Part shown: positions 1 through 8,271 of the stretch, piece by piece
Layout of the letters: every line of letters starts with the position of its first letter
Numbering within the stretch: position 1 is the first letter of the stretch
From: Fidelibacterota bacterium
GTDB lineage: Bacteria > Marinisomatota > Marinisomatia > Marinisomatales > TCS55
Direction of reading: 5' to 3'
Length of the DNA: 64,000 nt
Assembly (NCBI GenBank): GCA_004124535.1
Contig: SCKQ01000006.1
Span: forward strand, 7,296 to 71,295
Program-made: the position numbers and the translations under genes
The notes under the pieces: model-generated
The model's database searches: none
What the model was told of the DNA's origin: nothing
The model's input: the letters and a program-made list of their open reading frames with translations, nothing else

Positions 1-1
1 C

Positions 2-844
2 CCCTATGAAAAACCCCAAAAATATGGCGCAGTGACCAATCTGGAAAATAAGATATGGGAAGATCTCTTTGTTAGATTAGAACCGCTGCTGGATCAATAT
101 GCATCCAGGGAATATTTAATAGGCATGCGTACACTACCTATCCCCCACGACCGTTTTCCGGAATTTGAAACTATTTCACCGTTAATTGAAAACTCAACAG
201 GTTGGGCGCTTATACCAGTAGCGGGGTTTTTAGATGAAGAACTGTTTTTTGACTTGAATGCCCAGCGCAGGTTTCCTGTCACAGATATTATTCGTCAATC
301 ACCACGGTTTGACAAAAAATATGAAGGGATAGATATTCAAAACGATGAAGGCTATACGCCTGAGCCGGATATTTTTCACGATATTCAAGCTCATACCCCC
401 TTTTTAATGAATAAAGATTACGCTGACTTTATGTATAATATGGGTCAGCTAGGTGATGAAATAATAAAAGATAAGCGCGGCTTGGGACCAGAGTTGGTCT
501 CTCATAACCTGAAACGGTTGCAGAATTTTGCCTGGTGGACATATGAATTTGGAGTGCTGAAAAACAATAAAGAAACAGACAGATTCCGCCGCGGGGTAAA
601 TGATATTGATTATGAAATTTACGGGTCTGGTATCGTTTCATCTTATGACGAAACAAGAAATATTATTGAATGTGCAAAAGGAACCTCAGACCACTCAAGG
701 TTTATTCAATTTGATATTGAAGAAGTTGTTATGACACGTTTTGACTACAGTGATATTCAGGACAGATATTATGTGGTGGACTCGATGCAGGATTTGTACA
801 ACAGTTTTTATGATAACAAAGACCTGTTCTGGTTCGCAGGCTAA
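2..844 (+). CDS. phhA: Phenylalanine 4-hydroxylase, 5'-truncated by the window edge
   Basis: Pterin-dependent, iron-containing aromatic amino acid hydroxylase that converts phenylalanine to tyrosine in the cytoplasm. Numbering from the GTG at 32, the metal ligands of the family are visible: His116 and His121 in FHDIQAH and Glu172 in WWTYEFG, followed by the conserved GSGIVSSYDE segment. The frame is open without a stop to base 2 and the residues before the GTG (YEKPQKY) resemble the family N-terminus, so the true start probably lies left of the window and the GTG at 32 is internal. The catalytic domain is complete. The TPR lipoprotein gene begins 14 bases downstream. Family assignment is firm; tyrosine supply versus phenylalanine breakdown cannot be decided here. 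Confidence 0.93.
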   Translation, partial: PYEKPQKYGAVTNLENKIWEDLFVRLEPLLDQYASREYLIGMRTLPIPHDRFPEFETISPLIENSTGWALIPVAGFLDEELFFDLNAQRRFPVTDIIRQSPRFDKKYEGIDIQNDEGYTPEPDIFHDIQAHTPFLMNKDYADFMYNMGQLGDEIIKDKRGLGPELVSHNLKRLQNFAWWTYEFGVLKNNKETDRFRRGVNDIDYEIYGSGIVSSYDETRNIIECAKGTSDHSRFIQFDIEEVVMTRFDYSDIQDRYYVVDSMQDLYNSFYDNKDLFWFAG

Positions 845-858
845 AAATTTAGCCCCTA

Positions 859-1431
859 TTGAATAAATATATCTCCTATATAATAGTATTATATTTTTTA
901 GTCTCTAGCTGTGTGCCACCAGTGGCAGAATTAGCAAAATCTGATCCTGAATCCATCATTACTAGAAAAAGCGAGTTATTAAAAGGAGAAAATATTCCAG
1001 AGGAAATAGTACTAGCTGTTATTAATGCCCATAATAATATTGGCAATAATGCTTTAGATAAAGGCGATAATATCACTGCCGAAACACAATTTAATGAAGC
1101 GCTGAAACTTAATAATAACAATAAACAGGCAAGATATGGCTTGGCAATGATTTCCGGACACCGTTTTTTTAAAAAAGGTAGTGAAGCAGCGCTTTGGGAT
1201 GCGTTGGAACAATACAGCAAAGCAGCATTCTACGAGCCCACCAAGGGAGAAGCTCATTATTGGATAGGGCGCACTTATGAGAAAAAAGATGAGGGTGATT
1301 TTGAGCTCATCATTGAAGCATATCAAAATACACTAAAGGGAACTCTACCAACAGATCGGTTAACAGATGCAGAACAAAGATTAAACGCAGCCTTAAAAAG
1401 ACAAAAAACATATAAAGATTTTTGGGAATAG
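859..1431 (+). CDS. Small TPR-containing lipoprotein
   Basis: The 190-residue product starts with a short signal peptide ending in a lipobox (LVSSC, Cys18), so it is probably a lipid-anchored periplasmic or outer-membrane protein. The rest is helical with tetratricopeptide-like repeats between about residues 60 and 170 (for example ALKLNNNNKQARYGLAM and YEPTKGEAHYWIGRTY). The only start that keeps the signal peptide is the TTG at 859, because an in-frame TAG lies at 850-852 and no suitable ATG follows. The ribosome binding site is weak. It sits between phhA and a carboxypeptidase gene, probably in one transcript. No specific function can be named. Confidence 0.75.
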   Translation: MNKYISYIIVLYFLVSSCVPPVAELAKSDPESIITRKSELLKGENIPEEIVLAVINAHNNIGNNALDKGDNITAETQFNEALKLNNNNKQARYGLAMISGHRFFKKGSEAALWDALEQYSKAAFYEPTKGEAHYWIGRTYEKKDEGDFELIIEAYQNTLKGTLPTDRLTDAEQRLNAALKRQKTYKDFWE

Positions 1432-1440
1432 GAGATTTAA

Positions 1441-2952
1441 ATGAATCCAGTGGATGCACTTAAAAATGAATTAAGGGAAATCACCGATTTAAAAGGTGCT
1501 GTCGCATTAATGCATTGGGACATGGAAACATATATGCCGCCTGGCGGAGCAAAAGCACGCGCCCGTCAAGTTGCAACGTTGGAAGCGCTGGCTCATGAAC
1601 GTTTTATTGGTGAAGGTGTATCCAAACCCCTGGGCGAACTGGTTGATTTGGATTCTGGCGAACTGCTCAATGTTGCGGACGATGAAACCACCCGATTGGT
1701 AAAAGAAATATGGAAGGATTATCATAGAGCCGCCGCACTTCCTACAGAATTTGTGGAAGAAATGTCACACACTACATCTCTTGCGCAACCGGTTTGGGTG
1801 GAAGCAAGAAAAAAAAATAATTTCAAGATGTTTGCATCTTATCTGGAAAAGATTATTTCCTTAAAATACAAAGAAATTGAGTATCTGGGAATTAAAGGAA
1901 CACCCTATGATACGTTATTAGATGAATATGAACCAGGCGTTACAACAGCAGACATAGATGTTTTGTTTGGCGCACTCAAAAAAGAATTAGTTCCCATGGT
2001 AAAGGCAATCTCTGATTCCGGCATAGAAACAAAGCAGGAAATTCTATTGCAATATTATGACCCCCGGAAACAGTGGGAATTTTCAGAACTTATATTAAAA
2101 GAAATGCACTACGATTTTAATTGTGGACGACAGGATAAAGCTGCACATCCTTTTTCAACCTCTTTTCACCCAACCGATGCTCGCATCACAACCCGTGTAA
2201 ACGATAATAATTTAATGTATTGTTTATCCAGTTCAATTCATGAGGGCGGCCATGCCTTATATGAACAGGGGCTTGACCAGGAATGGTACGGGACACCTTT
2301 TTGTGAGGCAATATCCTACGGTATACACGAAAGCCAATCACGATTGTGGGAAAACCTGGTTGGTTTGAGTAAACCGTTTTGGGAATATTATTTTCCAAAA
2401 TTGCAAAAAGTCTTTCCAGAAAATCTGTCTGATGTATCATTGGATGATTTTTATATAGCTGTGAACACCGTTAAGCCGGATTTGATTCGCACAGAAGCCG
2501 ATGAGATAACATATAATCTGCACATTATGTTAAGATATGAAATCGAACAAATGATTATTAATGATAGTGTTGAAGTAAGCGCTCTTCCGGAAATCTGGAA
2601 TAATAAAATGGAAGAGTACCTTGGTATTACACCACCAAGTGATGCAGATGGTGTTTTGCAGGATGTGCATTGGTCGCATGGCAGTTTTGGGTATTTTCCT
2701 ACCTACGCGCTGGGTAATCTCTATAATATAATAATGTTTAATAAAGCCAAAGAAGAATTACCAAACATGGCAAAAGATTGTCGTGAAGGGAATTTTTTAC
2801 CTTTGCGCAATTGGCTTAAAGATAATATTCACATTGTTGGCCGCAGGCAAACCGCTAAAGAAATGATCAAATACATGTATGGTCAAGATTTATCTTCACA
2901 GCCGTTCATTGATTATTTAAAAAAGAAGTACAGTGAAATTTATCCTATTTAA
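1441..2952 (+). CDS. M32 family metallo-carboxypeptidase (Taq carboxypeptidase type)
   Basis: Zinc carboxypeptidase, 503 residues, the usual size for family M32. The HExxH zinc motif is present as HEGGH (His267, Glu268, His271), with the following ESQSRLWEN segment typical of the family supplying the third ligand. The N-terminus has the conserved MHWDMETYMPPGG stretch. There is no signal peptide, so it is probably a cytoplasmic peptidase removing C-terminal residues from peptides. The ATG at 1441 follows a GGAG ribosome binding site and lies 9 bases after the lipoprotein gene, so the two are likely co-transcribed. Confidence 0.95.
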   Translation: MNPVDALKNELREITDLKGAVALMHWDMETYMPPGGAKARARQVATLEALAHERFIGEGVSKPLGELVDLDSGELLNVADDETTRLVKEIWKDYHRAAALPTEFVEEMSHTTSLAQPVWVEARKKNNFKMFASYLEKIISLKYKEIEYLGIKGTPYDTLLDEYEPGVTTADIDVLFGALKKELVPMVKAISDSGIETKQEILLQYYDPRKQWEFSELILKEMHYDFNCGRQDKAAHPFSTSFHPTDARITTRVNDNNLMYCLSSSIHEGGHALYEQGLDQEWYGTPFCEAISYGIHESQSRLWENLVGLSKPFWEYYFPKLQKVFPENLSDVSLDDFYIAVNTVKPDLIRTEADEITYNLHIMLRYEIEQMIINDSVEVSALPEIWNNKMEEYLGITPPSDADGVLQDVHWSHGSFGYFPTYALGNLYNIIMFNKAKEELPNMAKDCREGNFLPLRNWLKDNIHIVGRRQTAKEMIKYMYGQDLSSQPFIDYLKKKYSEIYPI

Positions 2953-3107
2953 AATTGGAAATAATTCAATCAGATTTGAATTGATTCCTCCTCGACAAAA
3001 TGACAAAACACCGCCTATTTCTACTTGACACTTGGTCAGAGTTGGAAGTAAACTCATCATGAGAAGGCATGAGTTCGTCTTGATTCTTGCATACCCGAGG
3101 TAAATTT
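2953..3107. other. Intergenic region with two small inverted repeats
   Basis: This spacer precedes the motor-like operon. It contains a 7-base-pair inverted repeat at 2963-2969/2976-2982 (AATTCAA/TTGAATT, 6-base loop) and another at 3051-3057/3069-3075 (AACTCAT/ATGAGTT, 11-base loop). Neither is followed by a T-run, so neither is a convincing terminator. The operon promoter should lie here, but I cannot place a -10/-35 pair with confidence. Confidence 0.3.
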
Positions 3108-4277
3108 ATGAACATAAACTCGCTGTTTAAATACACACTTATTGTACTTAGTGTTTTTGTATATAATTCCACCCTCTTTGCAGAAGATTTCACAATAAAA
3201 GGCACTGTGCTGGATGCCGATGGCGATAAAGTTGGCGGAACGACAGTATTACTTCTTACATCAGATGGGTTAGAATCCGCTCGTACGGAAACATCCAAAC
3301 GAAAGCTTATGGGTAGAGGCTCATTCAAATTTAAAGATGTCCTCCCCGGCGATTATGTTCTGGAAGCGGATGCCGGGAAAAAAGGAAAAGCCAATTCGCC
3401 AATTACAGTTGCTGATGATAATATAAAAGATGTGGAGTTGGTGTTATCAATAAAAACAAAAGCAAAAAAGGAAATCGTCATTGAAGGTGATGATGGTGAT
3501 CCAGATAAAGTTGTGAAGATTCCCGAAAATGCCACTGAGGCTGGGAGCGATGTAGACTATGTAACAACAGAATTAAGTTTTGAGTTAAAAAAGCTCGCCG
3601 CCGAGATCAAGTATCTTAATTCCGAACTGGAAGACTTGAAGGCTTTAAGCAAAATGTGGATAAACCCTCTGGCTATTTATTCCAAAGAAATCATTTTACA
3701 AAACGGTAGTACACTATTTGGGAAGATCGTCTATCAAGATGAAGAAACGCTAAAGGTAGAAACCCTGATAGGTTATCTTATTATTGAACGAAAACATATT
3801 GTCAGAGTTATTGATAACGTGGTGACAGAGGAAACACAGGAATATGTACCAGAACAGATTCGCGATAGTTACTCTCCACCGCCCATGCCCAAACTGGCAG
3901 AACCCAAATATACGTCCGCTGATCCATTTAGTCGTTCAGCGGGTAAAAGATATTCTGCGAATTGTGTCCTAGTTGGCAATATCAGTGAGCGCAAGGATAA
4001 TCAGGGTGCAATTATCTTTACAGGAGAGGTTAAAAACATTGGCGGCCGCCGAGCAGATTTTGTGAAAGTTGATTTTGTATTTCGTAAAAACTGGAGTGGT
4101 GAGACCAAGACACTCACTACGTTTATACGCGGAACATACCACACCTTCGACTCCGGCATCACCACTGATGCCACTTTACTCCCGGGGGCGTTAGGGGCGT
4201 TTGAATTATTCGTGCCCAATGACTTTGGATCCTTTATCGGATACTCATATGTCATTGATTGGGAGGAATACGAATAA
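3108..4277 (+). CDS. Exported protein with prealbumin-like and FxLYD-like domains, first gene of motor-like operon
   Basis: The 389-residue product has a signal peptide (residues 1-25). A carboxypeptidase-regulatory (prealbumin-like) beta domain spans about 27-115 (FTIKGTVLDADGDKVGG...GDYVLEADA), followed by a short coiled coil near 155-182. A small beta segment lies around 195-240, and an FxLYD-like domain occupies about 285-388 (IIFTGEVKNIGGRRADFV...PGALGAFELFVP). I chose the ATG at 3108, not an in-frame TTG at 3087, because it follows a CGAGG site and gives a clean signal peptide. Its stop overlaps the next start (TAATG). It is the first of seven closely spaced genes ending in MotA, MotB, FliF-like and FliG-like proteins, suggesting a periplasmic accessory role. 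That role is inferred from position only. Confidence 0.75.
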   Translation: MNINSLFKYTLIVLSVFVYNSTLFAEDFTIKGTVLDADGDKVGGTTVLLLTSDGLESARTETSKRKLMGRGSFKFKDVLPGDYVLEADAGKKGKANSPITVADDNIKDVELVLSIKTKAKKEIVIEGDDGDPDKVVKIPENATEAGSDVDYVTTELSFELKKLAAEIKYLNSELEDLKALSKMWINPLAIYSKEIILQNGSTLFGKIVYQDEETLKVETLIGYLIIERKHIVRVIDNVVTEETQEYVPEQIRDSYSPPPMPKLAEPKYTSADPFSRSAGKRYSANCVLVGNISERKDNQGAIIFTGEVKNIGGRRADFVKVDFVFRKNWSGETKTLTTFIRGTYHTFDSGITTDATLLPGALGAFELFVPNDFGSFIGYSYVIDWEEYE

Positions 4278-5170
4278 TGACAGCGGTGTCTTTTTACCGC
4301 CGGGGTTTACTCATCCTTGGAATAACCATATTACTGGTTTTTCCTCTGAACGGACAACAACAAACAACATCAGCGCTATCTGAAATTTTCCTGTTAGACT
4401 TAGGCATTGTCATTGAGCCGTCTACGGGGGAAGAATCTTACAACCGGCGGGTCGAGAGCCCTTCAAAAGAAGTTAATATCAGGATTAAACAGATAAAAAG
4501 CGGAACGGTATATAGCGTTGCTACACAGGAATTATTGACCGCAATTGAACGGATCAATATGCGGATTTCTGCTCTGGAAAAATCGTTTCACAGTGAATTA
4601 ATAGCCTTAAAATATGAGAACAAAGAATTGCAACAATTGCTTGCTGCTGCCCGCCCTGTTTTAGAAAAACCTAATCTCCCGTATATTTCTTTAACTACAG
4701 TAGAACCACAGATTATAGATGACGCGCATCCTGTAGACCTTCCAGTTGTAAAAAGTATTGTCGTAATTCCGCCAGACCCTTATGACGGTTTCGACAATAA
4801 AAAATATCTAAAAGGTATGTATGCGTACCAATGTGAAAATTTTTCAAAAGCATTAAAATGTTTTGATAATCTTGATTTAAAAACAGCTGATATGAAAACA
4901 ATAGAAAATGTTCTTTATTGGACAGCAGATGCTTATCTACACGTTCACGATTATGATCAAGCATTGGCCACATTAGATGAATTATTAGAATATCCAAAAT
5001 CAGATATGGCTGATGATGCTTTAGTAAAAAAAGGCTTACTGTACAAGAAACTCGGCAATATGGATTTAGCCATGAATTCTTTTAAAAAGGTGGTTGTTGG
5101 GCATCCTGACAGTGAATACTCACGATTAGCGGCGCTGGAAATAAAACGAGGGGAACTGGCGTTACAGTGA
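4277..5170 (+). CDS. Exported coiled-coil/TPR protein, YbgF (CpoB)-like
   Basis: The 297-residue protein has an N-terminal hydrophobic signal segment and a helical coiled-coil region around residues 70-125 (LLTAIERINMRISALEKSF). Its C-terminal half contains tetratricopeptide repeats (residues ~170-295, for example ALATLDELLEYPKSDMADDAL). This order matches the YbgF/CpoB proteins of Tol-Pal systems, which are periplasmic and link energised inner-membrane channels to the outer envelope. The ATG at 4277 overlaps the previous stop and has a GGGAGGA site. An earlier in-frame TTG at 4259 would only extend the signal peptide. The 3' end overlaps the next gene by 4 bases. A periplasmic scaffold for the downstream MotAB-type motor is a reasonable inference. 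Confidence 0.7.
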   Translation: MTAVSFYRRGLLILGITILLVFPLNGQQQTTSALSEIFLLDLGIVIEPSTGEESYNRRVESPSKEVNIRIKQIKSGTVYSVATQELLTAIERINMRISALEKSFHSELIALKYENKELQQLLAAARPVLEKPNLPYISLTTVEPQIIDDAHPVDLPVVKSIVVIPPDPYDGFDNKKYLKGMYAYQCENFSKALKCFDNLDLKTADMKTIENVLYWTADAYLHVHDYDQALATLDELLEYPKSDMADDALVKKGLLYKKLGNMDLAMNSFKKVVVGHPDSEYSRLAALEIKRGELALQ

Positions 5171-6594
5171 AAAAAATCATAAACAACTTATTAATATTTT
5201 ATCTGGTATTGATGTCAGTATCATGGGGAGCTTCTCGCGTGGCTTACACCCGACCAGGGTTTATGATGAAAATACCGACATCCAGTGCGAAGAAAGCACC
5301 TTATTTATTCCGCACAGGATTTGGTGTTGAATTACACCGCTTTGATCCCTTTAATTCCGCCCAAGGCATCTATTTTGATATGGAACTGGGGAAGAATTTT
5401 ACATTCGGTTTTTCTTCTGTGCAAACTGCAGACAGCACCGCTCCTGCGTTTTTGGGTAAAACAGGGTATACTCCTCCCGTTGAATTTGGCTTTCATCTGC
5501 AACAGCGTGTGTACACCTATAATAATGTTTCAATTTCACTGGGCTTACAGGATATCGTTTTTCAAAATGCAGAAAGCAGCGGTGGGAGCGGATTAAGTCT
5601 GGATCCGGAACAGCTGTCATTCTTTGCTGTGGTCAGTAGTGAAAAAGATTTGGGTAAATATCGTTTAAATACATTTATGGGTTTTGGATCGGGAGGTTTT
5701 GCTCCTGCGGATACAATGACCGCTACGAGCGCATTGGGAGACGCCACATCATCTGATACAGAAGCAACAACCAATGAAGGTACTAAATCAGGTGTATTTA
5801 TGGGCGTCATTATGAACACACCGTATCTTTATAAATGGGGTGGAATAGATATTGTGGGTGAATTCGATGGAACAGGCATCAATGTGGGACTCCGCATCCC
5901 CCTTACCTCGGATTATCGCTTGAACCTAGGGTTCACCCACATAGAAAAATTGCCGGATTGGGAATCCAGATACTGGGAGGGTCATCCGGGTGTCACATTA
6001 GGGTTTGACATGGCTGTCCCTCGCGGATTTAAAACAGTGCCCAGCGGTCTTGGTGGACCTTCCCCCATGATCATCGGGGGCCAGCTGAAACTGCCGGCTA
6101 CAGGTCAATTTGAAACATTATCATCATCTATAGATTCGACTCTGGCTATGGCCGATTTTGCTGTGCTCACAGTCCGCGATTCTATGAGTATGCTAAGAAA
6201 TGAAATGCGCAACCTGATGGTTCAATTGGCTGCCATCAATCAGCAATCTCAATTTCTGGAAGATTCCCTGCTTTCTATGAAATTGAGTCGCAACGTTGAT
6301 GAAAAAAACATGAATGAATCCATGCGCCATCTGTCCAAGTCTCTCCGCTATTTTTATGCTGGCGATTATCGAACGGCATTACAGGAAGTGGAATCCGCAC
6401 TGGATTTGAATCCAAACATGGCCTTGGCTTACGCCCGACGCGGTTCAATTTATTATAAACTGGGGGACATTCAACGGGCAACGATTAACTGGAATTTGGC
6501 CTTGCGCATGGATCCTGAATATGATGATGTCCGCAACATATTAAAAGCACTGCACGAAAACCGTTTAAAATCCACGAGCATTGTGGAGGAGTAG
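5167..6594 (+). CDS. Outer-membrane beta-barrel protein with C-terminal TPR domain
   Basis: The 475-residue product has a signal peptide (residues 1-21) and a region of alternating aromatic beta strands from about 25 to 300 that looks like an outer-membrane barrel (FGVELHRFD, LGKNFTFGFSS, YRLNLGFTHIEK). A helical, probably coiled-coil stretch follows at about 305-375. Two or three tetratricopeptide repeats lie at about 380-460 (ALQEVESALDLNPNMALAYARRG). The start is a GTG overlapping the previous stop. It ends 6 bases before motA behind a GGAGGAG site. The TPRs would lie in the periplasm and could dock to the coiled-coil/TPR protein or to MotB. No close family is recognised. Confidence 0.7.
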   Translation: MKKIINNLLIFYLVLMSVSWGASRVAYTRPGFMMKIPTSSAKKAPYLFRTGFGVELHRFDPFNSAQGIYFDMELGKNFTFGFSSVQTADSTAPAFLGKTGYTPPVEFGFHLQQRVYTYNNVSISLGLQDIVFQNAESSGGSGLSLDPEQLSFFAVVSSEKDLGKYRLNTFMGFGSGGFAPADTMTATSALGDATSSDTEATTNEGTKSGVFMGVIMNTPYLYKWGGIDIVGEFDGTGINVGLRIPLTSDYRLNLGFTHIEKLPDWESRYWEGHPGVTLGFDMAVPRGFKTVPSGLGGPSPMIIGGQLKLPATGQFETLSSSIDSTLAMADFAVLTVRDSMSMLRNEMRNLMVQLAAINQQSQFLEDSLLSMKLSRNVDEKNMNESMRHLSKSLRYFYAGDYRTALQEVESALDLNPNMALAYARRGSIYYKLGDIQRATINWNLALRMDPEYDDVRNILKALHENRLKSTSIVEE

Positions 6595-6600
6595 AGAATT

Positions 6601-7383
6601 ATGGATATTGCAACCTTAGTAGGCATACTTCTTGGATTAGGATCAATTTTTGGCGGGATATTTCTGGCTGCCTCAGCTGCTAATGCAGGAATGGGCGGAT
6701 TTATTTCACCATCAAGCTTTGCAATTGTTTTTGGCGGTATGATGGCTTCCATATCGGTTGCCTTTCCCCTGTCAGATGTTCTCAAGTTGGGAGCCGCCAT
6801 AGGTGCGGTATTTAAAGGAGGAAAACTTAAGCTTGGTGATGCGGTAGATGATGCTGTGGAGGCAGCGGAAGTGGGCCGTAAAGGTGCAGCTGACCTTGAA
6901 AAAGTGGTTGAAGGCATTAAAAATCCATTTTTTAGGGATGGCGTACAAATGGTTGTTGATGGTTACAACCTAGAGGAATTAACTGAAATTTTAGAAACAC
7001 GCATTGAATATCGGGAAGTTCGTGAAAAAACACAAGCAGGATTGTTTAAATCTATGGGGACCATGGCTCCCGCCTGGGGTATGATCGGAACATTAATTGG
7101 TTTGGTCATTATGCTTTCAGGTTTTGGTGGAGAAGGCGGAGCAGATTCATTAGGTCCAGGTATGTCCGCTGCGTTGATTACAACATTTTATGGTGCTGTA
7201 TTCGCGAACCTGTTTTTTCTACCTATGGGTGAAAAATTAAATACAAGAATGAGTTTTACCAGTACACTGCAGGCCATGCTGGTTGAGGCAGCCCGGCTGA
7301 TTCATCAAAAAAAACACCCTTTGATCGTTAGGGAAAAATTGAACTCCTTTATACCGCCAAAGGAATGGAAAAAAGAAGAATAA
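6601..7383 (+). CDS. motA: MotA-like proton-channel stator subunit
   Basis: Inner-membrane stator subunit of the MotA/TolQ/ExbB family, 260 residues, about the size of flagellar MotA. TM1 (3-25) and TM2 (34-56) are followed by a cytoplasmic domain with the MotA-type stretch NPFFRDGVQMVVDGY (108-122) and by TM3-TM4 (155-175, 188-208). The two prolines conserved in MotA are visible at 157 (MAPAWG) and 208 (FLPMG). The layout matches MotA rather than the shorter ExbB also present in this window (20882-21502). It lies directly before motB. Proton versus sodium coupling cannot be decided from sequence alone. Confidence 0.93.
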   Translation: MDIATLVGILLGLGSIFGGIFLAASAANAGMGGFISPSSFAIVFGGMMASISVAFPLSDVLKLGAAIGAVFKGGKLKLGDAVDDAVEAAEVGRKGAADLEKVVEGIKNPFFRDGVQMVVDGYNLEELTEILETRIEYREVREKTQAGLFKSMGTMAPAWGMIGTLIGLVIMLSGFGGEGGADSLGPGMSAALITTFYGAVFANLFFLPMGEKLNTRMSFTSTLQAMLVEAARLIHQKKHPLIVREKLNSFIPPKEWKKEE

Positions 7384-7387
7384 TTAA

Positions 7388-8224
7388 ATGCCAAAGTCTC
7401 CTGGAGAAAAAAAAGCGTATAAAGCTGGAATTATAAAGGGCAAAAGCCTGGTTGATGAAGGACTGCCCGGCTGGTTTGGCACGTTTGCGGATATGATGAC
7501 GCTGCTTTTTGCATTTTTTGTATTGTTAGCCGCTCTTTCAACAATGGATCCAGTAAAGATTATGGAAATGGCAAACTCCACTGGAAAATCATTAGGAAGT
7601 AAGATTAAAATAGAGGGCAGAGCGGAGCTAGAAGGTAAATTTGAAAAAAAAGCAACAAAGCTTGCTGAAGTAAAAGCATCCTTAGAAGAAATGGTAAAAG
7701 ACATAAAAGCAGAAATGAAAGAGAGCAAAGGCGACCCGCCGGTTGAAGTCACCACCAGCCCTAAAGGTGTAACATTGGAAATTAGTGGCGATTTCAGTTT
7801 TGGATCTGGAAGTGCTGCAATAAGTTCAGGCTTAAAGAAATTGTTAGAAGAAAAAATAGTTCCTGAGATCAAGAATTCAATATTTCAAATTGAGGTAGCG
7901 GGTCATACTGATAGTGATCAATTACCAAAAGCGTTTCAAAAACAATTTCCATCAAACTGGGAGTTATCTACGGCACGAGGTTCTTCAGTGGTAAGAAACA
8001 TTATTAGTCATGGGGTTGACCCTACACGACTGGTTGCTGCCGGATTTGCCGATTGGGTTCCAAGGGATAGAGGAGATGCAGGAATCGCATTAAAGACTCT
8101 TGATAAGCAAACTATTTTGCAATTCAATGATACATCAGAAAAAAAAGGTAGAAATAGACGTATAGAAATAACATTCTTGAAACCAGCGCATCACTCCACC
8201 AGCTATGTAGGGAGTGATGGTTAA
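7388..8224 (+). CDS. motB: MotB-like stator subunit with OmpA-type peptidoglycan-binding domain
   Basis: The 278-residue partner of MotA has one N-terminal membrane helix with the ion-binding aspartate, Asp35, in the motif FADMMTLLFAFFVLL. A periplasmic linker follows. An OmpA/MotB domain sits at about 125-260 (VAGHTDSD, SNWELSTARGSSVVRNII, RLVAAGFADWVPR, KGRNRRIEITF) and would anchor the stator to peptidoglycan. The gene starts 4 bases after motA. The pair is complete and every key motor residue I can judge is present, so the stator is probably active. Its rotor candidates are the two genes immediately downstream. Confidence 0.95.
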   Translation: MPKSPGEKKAYKAGIIKGKSLVDEGLPGWFGTFADMMTLLFAFFVLLAALSTMDPVKIMEMANSTGKSLGSKIKIEGRAELEGKFEKKATKLAEVKASLEEMVKDIKAEMKESKGDPPVEVTTSPKGVTLEISGDFSFGSGSAAISSGLKKLLEEKIVPEIKNSIFQIEVAGHTDSDQLPKAFQKQFPSNWELSTARGSSVVRNIISHGVDPTRLVAAGFADWVPRDRGDAGIALKTLDKQTILQFNDTSEKKGRNRRIEITFLKPAHHSTSYVGSDG

Positions 8225-8271
8225 AAAATTAATTAAAAAGAAATTTATATTTGATAAGCAAAGGAGCTATC

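Noticed and set aside
2966..3328. 120-codon open frame on the minus strand
   Set aside because: It overlaps the signal peptide and first domain of the gene at 3108 and has no family-like sequence or ribosome binding site; it is a shadow frame.
7384..7872. 162-codon open frame on the minus strand inside motB
   Set aside because: Serine/isoleucine-rich antisense of a clearly real MotB with its catalytic motifs; no independent signal.
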